The notes beneath the pieces were generated by a model. The model was not told the origin of the DNA. It saw only the letters and a program-made list of their open reading frames with translations, and did no database searches. A stretch of 6,834 bases of DNA, taken from contig JAADIC010000267.1 in NCBI GenBank assembly GCA_013151535.1, positions 1 through 6,834 on the forward strand, written 5' to 3'. Of this stretch, positions 1 through 6,353 are shown in pieces (the stretch's first letter is position 1; the number at the start of each line of letters is the position of its first letter). The DNA comes from Alphaproteobacteria bacterium (GTDB lineage Bacteria > Pseudomonadota > Alphaproteobacteria > Rhodobacterales > Rhodobacteraceae). The translations under genes and the position numbers were made by a program.

Positions 1-1
1 T

Positions 2-1204
2 AACCGCAACGGTGGCGTGCTGATAAAGGGCGGGTTGATCGCGGCCGTGGGGGATGGTGACGTTCTGCGCGCCGATAATCCATCGGTGCGCGTGGTCGAT
101 TATGGCGATGCCCTGATCTCCGCCGGTTTTGTCGACGCCCATGTGCATTATCCACAAACCGGTATCATCGCAAGCTGGGGCAAACAACTGATCGACTGGC
201 TGAATACCTATACTTTCCCCGAGGAAATGCGGTTCCATGACCCGGCTGTGGCCAATGAAATCGCCGCCACCTATTTCGATCTGGCGCTGGCCAATGGCAC
301 AACTTCAATGTGCTCGTTCTGCACCATACATCCTGAAAGCGTGGACGCCTATTTCAGCGCGGCGCGCGCGCGCGGCATACGGGTGGTGGGAGGTAAGACC
401 TGCATGGACAGGAACGCGCCGGATGGTCTGCGCGACACCGCCATTTCCGCCTATGACGACAGCAAGGCGCTGTTGGAGAAATGGCACGGGCAGGATCGCC
501 TGACCTACGCAATCACACCACGATTTTCACCGACGTCAACACCGGAACAACTGGCGGCCATGGGCGCGCTTTGGGCCGAGAACCCCGATTGCCTGATGCA
601 AACCCACCTGTCCGAACAAAAACCGGAGATCGCATGGGTGCAGGAATTATACCCCAAGGCGCGGGATTATCTTGATACCTACGAGGTCCACGGCCTGCTT
701 GGCAAAGGCGCGCTTTTCGGTCATGCGATCCACCTTGAGCCGCGCGAAAAGGCCCGCATTCTGGAAAGCGGTGCCTCCTTGGTGCATTGCCCGACTTCCA
801 ACACCTTCATCGGCTCGGGCCTGTTTGACATGGGCGGCCTCAAGGCTGACGGCCACAATATCGGGCTGGCCACGGATACCGGCGGCGGTTCATCCTTTTC
901 CATGCTGCGCACCATGGCCGCCGCCTATGAAGTCGGCCAATTGCGCGGCAATGCCCTGCATCCGGCGCAACTTTACTGGCTCGCCACCCAAGGCTCGGCC
1001 CAGTCCATGGGCATGGGCGCGTGTATCGGCAATCTGGCCGTGGGCATGGAGGCCGATTTGGTGGTGCTCGATCTGGCCTCGACCAAAGCCATCTCCCAGC
1101 GCCAAGCCCGGGCCGAGACTTTCTGGCAAGCCCTGTTCCCCACCATTATGATGGGCGATGATCGCGCCACCAAAGCGGTCTGGATCAATGGCAAACCCGC
1201 CTGA
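2..1204 (+). CDS. guaD: Guanine deaminase, 5'-partial
   Basis: This cytosolic amidohydrolase converts guanine to xanthine and ammonia in purine salvage and catabolism. The frame is open to the left edge, and the GTG at 17 lies inside the protein, so the true start is outside the window. The family is usually about 430-450 residues, so roughly 35 are missing. Counting from the GTG at 17, the metal motif DAHVH gives H42 and H44. THLSE gives the third zinc histidine H197 and the catalytic glutamate E200. GHAIH gives the active-site H236, and TDTGGG gives the metal aspartate D287. The spacings from H197 to E200, H236 and D287 (3, 39 and 90) match those I recall for human guanine deaminase. Other family signatures are MDRNAPD, ITPRF and CPTSNTFIGSG. 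All visible catalytic residues are present, so it should be active. It converges on the gene ending at 1348. An 8-oxoguanine or other amidohydrolase is less likely given these GuaD-specific motifs. Confidence 0.95.
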   Translation, partial: NRNGGVLIKGGLIAAVGDGDVLRADNPSVRVVDYGDALISAGFVDAHVHYPQTGIIASWGKQLIDWLNTYTFPEEMRFHDPAVANEIAATYFDLALANGTTSMCSFCTIHPESVDAYFSAARARGIRVVGGKTCMDRNAPDGLRDTAISAYDDSKALLEKWHGQDRLTYAITPRFSPTSTPEQLAAMGALWAENPDCLMQTHLSEQKPEIAWVQELYPKARDYLDTYEVHGLLGKGALFGHAIHLEPREKARILESGASLVHCPTSNTFIGSGLFDMGGLKADGHNIGLATDTGGGSSFSMLRTMAAAYEVGQLRGNALHPAQLYWLATQGSAQSMGMGACIGNLAVGMEADLVVLDLASTKAISQRQARAETFWQALFPTIMMGDDRATKAVWINGKPA

Positions 1205-1216
1205 TTTCAGTGTTCC

Positions 1217-1241
1217 AAAAATACTCAAAAGTACCTTTGAG
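1217..1241 (-). terminator. Possible weak intrinsic terminator, minus strand
   Basis: Arms 1224-1230 and 1235-1241 enclose a GTAC loop. Read on the minus strand they give a 7-bp hairpin that closes with one G-U pair at the loop, followed by TATTTTT (1223-1217). This could end the transcript of the minus-strand oxidoreductase gene, whose stop is about 105 bases upstream. On the plus strand no T tract follows, so it would not serve guaD. The stem is AT-rich and weak, and the call rests on structure alone. Confidence 0.35.
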
Positions 1242-1259
1242 CAAATCCAATCCAATTGA

Positions 1260-1320
1260 ATTCACCCGACGGCCCGAACGCGTTTGAAAACCAAACGCTG
1301 CCTCGGGCCGCCGAGTGAAT
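1260..1320 (-). repeat. Large inverted repeat (hairpin) between convergent genes
   Basis: The outer arms 1260-1277 and 1303-1320 are 18 bases each and match at 16 of 18 positions. A perfect inner 7-bp stem (1280-1286 with 1292-1298) closes on a 5-base loop, with a 2x4 internal loop between the two stems. Both outer mismatches become G-U wobbles in minus-strand RNA but C-A mispairs in plus-strand RNA, so the fully paired form belongs to the minus transcript. It begins 27 bases after the stop of the minus-strand oxidoreductase. No T run follows on either strand, so it is not a textbook intrinsic terminator. It could be a transcript-end stabiliser, part of a termination region, or a copy of a dispersed repeat. 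Confidence 0.6.
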
Positions 1321-1347
1321 GCGCTATTCCAAATAGATTGGTTTCGC

Positions 1348-3762
1348 TCAAGCCCGCAAACGCGCGCCTTTCGGATCAAACGGCGGTTCGGCCAAGATCA
1401 CCGCCTTATGGGGCTGACCAAGTACCGCCACATCCAGAACCGTGCCGGGTTCCGAATGCTCAGCCTTCACAAAAGCCAGCGCCAGCGATTTCTCCACATA
1501 AAACCCGTAAGCGCCTGACGACACCCGCCCAACCGGCGTGCCATCAGGCAAAAATACCGGCTCCGAGCCTGATGCATCGGCAATTGTCGCCTCGATCTCC
1601 AGCATCACCAGCTTTTCGCGTGGGGCGTTATCGGCAAGTGCCGCGTAAGCCGCGCGGCCCAGAAACTCGGGCTTGTCCATCTTGATAAGCCGCTCTAACC
1701 CAACCTCTTGCGGCCAGTATTCCGGGCTATATTCCCGCCCCCACGAACCATAACCCTTCTCCATGCGAAGCGACATCAACGCCCGGCTGCCTACGGGGCG
1801 CACGCCAAGATCGGCCCCGCTTTCCAGCAGTGCCTCGTATAGCTTGACCTGTTCGGCCTCGTCCACATAGACTTCCCAACCCAGATCGCCGGTGAACGAC
1901 ACCCGAATAGCAACCGCTTCAATCCCCGCCACGGTGATGCGGGCCGAGCGCATGAATTTCCACGCCTCGTTTGACAGATCCGCCTGCGTCAGCCGCCCCA
2001 GCAATTCGCGCGATTTCGGCCCGGCGATGTTAAAACCACACATGGCCTCGGTCTTGCTGTCAAAACTGACCGTATCTGGCCGCGCAACGCCATTGAAGAA
2101 CCGCAGGTGATACCGCTCCGCCATGCCCGAGCCGACCATGAAAAATTGATCCTCCGCCAGCTTGGTAATGGTGAAATCGCCAGCAATGCCGCCCCGCACC
2201 CCAATGAGCGGCGTCAGGCAGGAGCGGCCAATGATCGTCGGCACATGATTGGCAACGATACGGTTCAGCCAATCGGCAGCACCTGCGCCCCTGACCTCGT
2301 ATTTGGCGAAGTTCGACACATCAATCAGGCCAACGCCCTTGCGCAGGGCCAGACATTCACCGCGCACCGGTTCAAACCAGTTTTGGCGGGTAAACCCATA
2401 AGTTTCAACGGCTTGCATACCATTAGGTGCGTACCAAAGCGGATGTTCCCAGCCGTAATTCAGGCCAAACACCGCCCCCAACGCCTTTTGCCTATCGTAA
2501 ACGGGGCGCTTGCGAACCGGCCGCCCGGCCTCGCGTTCCTCATAAGGAAAGTGGATTTTGAAGCGGTTGGCATATTGATCGCCGACTCGTGCTTTGGTGA
2601 AATCCTTGCCCGCCCACAGCCCGAACCGCGCCATGTCCCACGGGAACATGTCAAGCTCGCTTTCGCCCTCGATGATCCATTGGGCGCTCATCAATCCCAG
2701 CCCGCCGGATTGCGAAAATCCGGGAATGATGCCGTTGCAGCAGAAATAATTGCGCAGCTCAGGCACCGGCCCGAACAGCGCCGAAGCATCAGGCGACCAG
2801 ATCATCGGGCCGTTAATCACCCGCTTGATACCAGCCGTGGCGGCCACCGGAACACGGTCCATGGCGCGCATGACGTTGTCCATGATCCGGTCCAGATCAT
2901 CAGGAAAAAGTTCATGGCCAAAACCTTGCGGCGTGCCGTCCTCGGCCCAGAACCGCATGTCCTTTTCATAAGCCCCGATCAGCAGGCCATTGCCCTCCTG
3001 ACGCATGTAATATTCGCCGTCCCGATCAGAAACCGACGGCAGGCGGCGGCCAATCGCGGCGATCTCGTCAATGCTCTCGGTGACGAAATACTGGTGCTCC
3101 GTTGGCAATAGCGGCAGCTCGATCCCCGCCATCGCCGCCACTTCGCGCCCCCAAAGACCGGCCACATTTACCACCCACCCCGTGCGAATTTCACCTTTGG
3201 GCGTCTCCACGATCCAACTGCCATCAGGCTGCGCCACGGTCGCCGTCACCGGCGTGAAGCGGTGAATTTCCGCCCCCAACGCCCGCGCCCCCGCCGCATA
3301 GGCCTGCGTTACACCCGAGGGATCGACATTGCCGCCATCGCCTTCAAACATCACGCAACGCACGCCGTCAAAGTTGATGAGGGGGTGCATTTCACGGGCC
3401 TGATCGATCGAAACTTCGGCAAAATCCACGCCAAAAGACAGGGCCTTGGCCGCTTGCAGGCGCAACTGATGCTCGCGCGCCTCGGTCTGCGCCAAATACA
3501 AAGCACCGGGCTGAAATATCCCGCAACCCTGCCCGGTCTCCGCCTCCAGATCCTTATAAAGCTGCATGGTGTAATATTGCAGCTTTGAGATATTGTTGTT
3601 GTCATGCAGCCCGTGCAAACCGGCGGCGGCATGCCATGTGGAGCCGCTGGTCAGCTCGTCGCGCTCCAGCAGCACCACATCTTTCCAGCCAAGTTTCGCC
3701 AGATGATAAAGGATCGAGCAGCCGATCAACCCGATAACAACGGCCTGTGCGTGGGTTTTCAT
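1348..3762 (-). CDS. FAD-dependent dehydrogenase fused to GcvT-like folate domain (dimethylglycine/sarcosine dehydrogenase type)
   Basis: The 804-residue protein has three parts: an N-terminal DAO-type FAD oxidoreductase (about 5-370), a short linker domain (about 372-428), and a GcvT/aminomethyltransferase-like region (about 430-800) with the FTGDLGWEVYV signature at 623-633. By analogy with dimethylglycine and sarcosine dehydrogenases, it would oxidise an N-methylated amine and pass the one-carbon unit to tetrahydrofolate. GSTWHAAAG at 40-48 contains H44, matching the histidine that carries covalent FAD in the mammalian enzymes. The start at 3762 was chosen over an upstream one (3858) because GGAG lies 7 bases before it and homologues begin near there. 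Oddly, the FAD loop after strand one reads IGLIGCS (10-16), where the family has IGGGxxGxS, so two glycines appear missing. The substrate cannot be fixed from sequence. It follows a 75-residue gene by 22 bases. Confidence 0.9.
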   Translation of the reverse strand: MKTHAQAVVIGLIGCSILYHLAKLGWKDVVLLERDELTSGSTWHAAAGLHGLHDNNNISKLQYYTMQLYKDLEAETGQGCGIFQPGALYLAQTEAREHQLRLQAAKALSFGVDFAEVSIDQAREMHPLINFDGVRCVMFEGDGGNVDPSGVTQAYAAGARALGAEIHRFTPVTATVAQPDGSWIVETPKGEIRTGWVVNVAGLWGREVAAMAGIELPLLPTEHQYFVTESIDEIAAIGRRLPSVSDRDGEYYMRQEGNGLLIGAYEKDMRFWAEDGTPQGFGHELFPDDLDRIMDNVMRAMDRVPVAATAGIKRVINGPMIWSPDASALFGPVPELRNYFCCNGIIPGFSQSGGLGLMSAQWIIEGESELDMFPWDMARFGLWAGKDFTKARVGDQYANRFKIHFPYEEREAGRPVRKRPVYDRQKALGAVFGLNYGWEHPLWYAPNGMQAVETYGFTRQNWFEPVRGECLALRKGVGLIDVSNFAKYEVRGAGAADWLNRIVANHVPTIIGRSCLTPLIGVRGGIAGDFTITKLAEDQFFMVGSGMAERYHLRFFNGVARPDTVSFDSKTEAMCGFNIAGPKSRELLGRLTQADLSNEAWKFMRSARITVAGIEAVAIRVSFTGDLGWEVYVDEAEQVKLYEALLESGADLGVRPVGSRALMSLRMEKGYGSWGREYSPEYWPQEVGLERLIKMDKPEFLGRAAYAALADNAPREKLVMLEIEATIADASGSEPVFLPDGTPVGRVSSGAYGFYVEKSLALAFVKAEHSEPGTVLDVAVLGQPHKAVILAEPPFDPKGARLRA

Positions 3763-3769
3763 GTGGTTA

Positions 3770-3773
3770 CTCC
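3770..3773 (-). promoter_or_regulatory. Ribosome binding site GGAG
   Basis: On the minus strand GGAG sits 7 bases before the ATG at 3762. It supports that ATG over the in-frame upstream start at 3858, which would add 32 residues overlapping the preceding small gene. Confidence 0.7.
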
Positions 3774-3784
3774 GGTTGATATGG

Positions 3785-4012
3785 TCATTCTTCGCGCCTG
3801 TAAGCGACGAGGGTTTGATGGATTTCATGTGCCGGCTCATCGCCGCAATCCAGCGCAAATATATAGGCTTGGGTCAGGCAAAAACAGCCCGGGTCAACAT
3901 TTCCAAGGCTCAGCATTTGATCTCCCGCCGCACTATACAGCGAAACGAGCGCGGGCTTGCCGCCCGCCGCGTGGGCCGCAAGCAGCTTTTGGGTGATCTG
4001 TTCAAGGTCCAT
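3785..4012 (-). CDS. Small hypothetical protein, 75 residues
   Basis: I do not recognise a named family. The protein starts MDLEQITQKLLAAHAAGGK and looks like an all-helical, soluble, acidic small protein. An amphipathic N-terminal helix is followed by a segment with two cysteines (GCFCLTQAYIFALDCG, about residues 42-57, plus a third cysteine), ending in YRREE. No signal peptide or membrane segment is evident. The pattern loosely resembles a single helical-hairpin (TPR-like) unit, but that is inference. Only 22 bases separate its stop from the start of the 804-residue oxidoreductase, and both point the same way, so they are probably co-transcribed. The upstream Shine-Dalgarno is poor (TTGAGAT just before ATG). 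A 7-bp inverted repeat (4018-4024 with 4043-4049) ends five bases before the start codon. Codon use is normal for the window, and the frame is better supported than those overlapping it. Confidence 0.7.
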   Translation of the reverse strand: MDLEQITQKLLAAHAAGGKPALVSLYSAAGDQMLSLGNVDPGCFCLTQAYIFALDCGDEPAHEIHQTLVAYRREE

Positions 4013-4025
4013 ATCTCAAGGGGCA

Positions 4026-4246
4026 TCAGTCGGTTTTTGCCCGCCCCTTTTCGATCTGGCGTGCGGCCCACAAATGAAAATCATGGGTCTGATTGTCCAT
4101 GTCGGTCGAGAATTTCCCACCGGCTGCAACACGGCGGAAAGATCGGTTATGTGATCGTCTGGCATGACGCAGCCCTCCCGAGGGGTGGTATATTTGCGCC
4201 CAAGCAGACCTGCCAAAACCAGCCCCATCGCGTCGTTTTTCGACAA
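4026..4246 (-). pseudogene. Possible small coding sequence interrupted by a frame change
   Basis: Between the SRAP gene and the 75-residue gene, two overlapping minus-strand frames each look coding over only half their length. The first half (from a TTG at 4246, or even further upstream, to about 4115) uses ordinary codons and includes GLLGRKYTTPREG and PDDHITDLSAVL. Beyond about 4115 that frame becomes rich in AGA, AGG and CGA, while the -1 frame becomes ordinary and reads MDNQTHDFHLWAARQIEKG up to a TGA at 4026-4028. The switch point coincides with GGGAAAT (minus strand, 4112-4118). One base lost there would explain the pattern. No convincing start codon with a Shine-Dalgarno is visible, and no family is recognised. 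The alternative is noncoding sequence with chance open frames. Confidence 0.3.
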
Positions 4247-4289
4247 AACCTTGTCCCGTGGCGACGCGCACCAGAAAACCTCGTAAATC

Positions 4290-4958
4290 TCAACCTTTCC
4301 ACGGTGCGATCAGGTCTGCATCGTCCGGGCGGTTGGAATTGACGCGCGCATCAACCCGGTGAAAGGTGAACCTGCTTTCCGGAGCTGGCTGCATCAACAA
4401 GGCCGCGCCCTTACCTTTCTGCCCCAGCCACAGGCCGAAATTATCGGGCGTCAGCGTCACCGGCATCCGGTGATGCACCGCTGCCATGCTGTCATTGGCG
4501 GCGGTTGTGACTATAGCGCAGGTCGATTGTGTGGCCCCTTCGGGCGAGGTCCAATCCTGCCAAATCCCGGCAAAGGCCAGCCAATCGCCGTGGCGCGGAT
4601 GGATATACCACGGCAGGCGCGCGCCGTTTTCATCCTTGGTCCATTCATAAAACCCGGTGGCCGGGATCAGGCAGCGCCGCGCGCGACAGGCCGCCCGAAA
4701 CGCCGGTTTTTCAGCAAGGGTTTCGGCGCGTGCATTGATAAGCAGCGGCCCGTCCCGATCACTCTTGTACCAGCCCGGCAAAAACCCCCAGCGCATGGGC
4801 ACCAGGTGGCGGCCATCATCATGCGCCACAATCGTGGTGATCGCCTGCGTCGGGCAGATATTATAGCGCGGAGTTGGCATCAGGCTGGCCCCCAAAGCCG
4901 CGTCAAACAGCCGGGCCATAGCCTCATGCGGCAAAGTCAGGGCGAAACGTCCACACAT
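4290..4958 (-). CDS. SRAP domain protein (HMCES/YedK family), abasic-site DNA-protein crosslinker
   Basis: This is a 222-residue SOS response-associated peptidase family protein. Family members form a covalent thiazolidine bond between Cys2 and abasic sites in single-stranded DNA, shielding them during replication. The start is placed at 4958 because the protein must begin MCGRF: Cys2 becomes N-terminal after methionine removal. A longer frame adding 34 residues (from 5060) would bury it. The other active-site residues are all visible: N75 and R77 in INARAET, E105 in GFYEW, and H162 in VHHRMP. The length is typical. No Shine-Dalgarno is visible before the ATG, so it may be leaderless or weakly translated. 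It is divergent from the oxidoreductase beginning at 5053, sharing a 94-base gap in which I could not identify a LexA box or a clear promoter. Confidence 0.95.
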   Translation of the reverse strand: MCGRFALTLPHEAMARLFDAALGASLMPTPRYNICPTQAITTIVAHDDGRHLVPMRWGFLPGWYKSDRDGPLLINARAETLAEKPAFRAACRARRCLIPATGFYEWTKDENGARLPWYIHPRHGDWLAFAGIWQDWTSPEGATQSTCAIVTTAANDSMAAVHHRMPVTLTPDNFGLWLGQKGKGAALLMQPAPESRFTFHRVDARVNSNRPDDADLIAPWKG

Positions 4959-5036
4959 GGCGCGAGTGTGCGGCGGGGCGGCCGGTTTGTCCATTGCGGC
5001 GGCTGGATTTCCCTGCAATCCTGTGCCTGAAACACC

Positions 5037-5042
5037 GGAAGG
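5037..5042 (+). promoter_or_regulatory. Ribosome binding site GGAAGG
   Basis: GGAAGG lies 10 bases before the ATG at 5053. It supports that start for the DadA-like gene over an in-frame start at 4957 that would overlap the SRAP start codon on the other strand. Confidence 0.6.
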
Positions 5043-5052
5043 CCCGCAACAA

Positions 5053-6288
5053 ATGACCACAACCGCAATCGTTATCGGGGCCGGAATAACCGGCCTGTCT
5101 GCTGCCCTCTGGCTGCAAAGGGCAGGGGTCGCCGTTACCCTGATTGACCGGATCGACCCCGGCGCATCCGAGCAGGCCTCTTACGGCAATGCCGGGTTAT
5201 TGTCGCGTTCGGCGGTGATCCCGTCATCCTATCCGGGATTGCTGTTCAAGGCGCCGTTCCTGCTGTTTAACCGCGATCAACCGCTGTACCTGAAATGGCG
5301 TCACCTGCCGCGTTTCTTGCCATGGCTGGTGCCGTTTCTGCGCAATGGGCACCGCGCAAAGGTCAGCGAAATTTCAACCGCGCTGGCCGCCCTGACCCAT
5401 GACAGCGTTGAACAACACCGCGCCCTTGCCGCAGACGGTGCCGCCGCGTCTTACATAAAATCCGGCGATTATGCCTATTATTACCGCACAAAGGCCGATT
5501 ACAGGGCCGATGCCCAAGGGCTGGCTTTGCGGGCCAAAGCGGGGTTTGAAGCCGTCGAGCTTGACCGTAAGGCCTTGAAAAGGCGCGACCCTGCCCTTAG
5601 TGACGCCTATCAGTTTGCCGCCCTGTTCAGGGATCACGGCTGGATCACATCGCCCGGCAAATACAGTGCCGCCCTTGCCAAGACGTTCCGCGAGATCGGG
5701 GGCGTTTTCGTCAAATCCACCGTGCAGGATGTGGCCGATGGCCGTGTCAGCCTGCTGAATGGCGAGACTCTTTTTGCCGACAAGATCGTTCTGGCAGGCG
5801 GTGCATGGTCAGGCGAATTGGCGCGTAAACTGGGGCAAATCCCAAAACTCGAGGCCGAGCGTGGCTATCATATCCACCTCAAAGGAGCGTCCTATTTGCC
5901 ACCCTCCCCCCTGATGGTCAGCGATGCCAAATTTGTTGCAACCCCGATGGAGGACGGCTTGCGCTGCGCTGGAATTGTCGAGTTTGGCGGCTTGAACGCC
6001 CCACCCTCGGACGCACCAATTGCGCTGTTGCGCAAACGCATCCGGCAGGTCTATCCCGATCTGACATGGCAGTCCGAGCAGGTCTGGATGGGGTTTCGCC
6101 CGTCAACACCCGACAGCCTGCCCCATCTTGGCCCGCTGCGCGACGCCCCCAACGTCATCTGCGCCTTTGGCGGGCAGCATATCGGCATGACCATCGGCCC
6201 TAAACTCGGCCGCCTAGTGGCGGATATGGTGGCTGGGCGGCGCATAAACCTTGACCTTGCCCCTTACGAGGCCAACCGGTTCAGCTAA
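5053..6288 (+). CDS. DadA-like FAD-dependent oxidoreductase (D-amino-acid dehydrogenase family)
   Basis: This 411-residue protein belongs to the DAO superfamily. It probably oxidises an amino acid or related amine, passing electrons to FAD and then to the respiratory chain or oxygen. An intact dinucleotide loop, VIGAGITGLS (residues 7-16), is followed by D32 at the end of the second strand. SYGNAG (43-48) and the C-terminal GFRPSTPDSLP (347-357) and FGGQHIGMT (372-380) match the D-amino-acid dehydrogenase layout. Its length is close to DadA (about 430). There is no signal peptide; the hydrophobic LPRFLPWLVPFL stretch near residues 86-97 may be a membrane-facing surface. The start at 5053 has GGAAGG 10 bases upstream. 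It is divergent from the SRAP gene and 65 bases from selO. The substrate is not determinable here; glycine oxidase or another amine oxidase is possible. Confidence 0.85.
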   Translation: MTTTAIVIGAGITGLSAALWLQRAGVAVTLIDRIDPGASEQASYGNAGLLSRSAVIPSSYPGLLFKAPFLLFNRDQPLYLKWRHLPRFLPWLVPFLRNGHRAKVSEISTALAALTHDSVEQHRALAADGAAASYIKSGDYAYYYRTKADYRADAQGLALRAKAGFEAVELDRKALKRRDPALSDAYQFAALFRDHGWITSPGKYSAALAKTFREIGGVFVKSTVQDVADGRVSLLNGETLFADKIVLAGGAWSGELARKLGQIPKLEAERGYHIHLKGASYLPPSPLMVSDAKFVATPMEDGLRCAGIVEFGGLNAPPSDAPIALLRKRIRQVYPDLTWQSEQVWMGFRPSTPDSLPHLGPLRDAPNVICAFGGQHIGMTIGPKLGRLVADMVAGRRINLDLAPYEANRFS

Positions 6289-6338
6289 GACCGCTGGAAA
6301 ACCGGCGCGCCTATCCCTAGATTAGGCAGGACAGGACC

Positions 6339-6343
6339 AAGGA
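6339..6343 (+). promoter_or_regulatory. Ribosome binding site AAGGA
   Basis: AAGGA lies 10 bases before the ATG at 6354 and supports that start for selO. The resulting protein begins MALQLENTYGDLP, a normal N-terminus for the family. Confidence 0.6.
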
Positions 6344-6353
6344 AATCCCCCAG

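Noticed and set aside
2107..3111. A 334-codon open frame on the plus strand, inside the minus-strand dehydrogenase gene.
   Set aside because: It is antisense to a well-supported gene with clear domains, has no recognisable motif, and is typical of the shadow frames of GC-rich genes.
4018..4050. Terminator-like hairpin on the plus strand followed by a short T run.
   Set aside because: No plus-strand gene reads into it, and the T run is too short to support a terminator.
4016..4246. Reading the region as one intact 76-residue gene ending three bases before the 75-residue gene.
   Set aside because: The last third uses AGA, AGG and CGA codons heavily and has no protein-like character, so an intact gene in this frame is unlikely despite the tight spacing.
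3761..4342. A 193-codon plus-strand open frame over the small minus-strand genes.
   Set aside because: It is rich in arginine and rare codons, has no ribosome binding site or motif, and conflicts with the better minus-strand 75-residue gene.
4359..5030. A 223-codon open frame on the plus strand, opposite the SRAP gene.
   Set aside because: The minus-strand SRAP frame carries all family active-site residues; the antisense frame has no domain signal.
6295..6323. Possible promoter before selO: TGGAAA, 17-base spacing, TAGATT.
   Set aside because: Both boxes match consensus at only four of six positions, which is expected by chance at this level.
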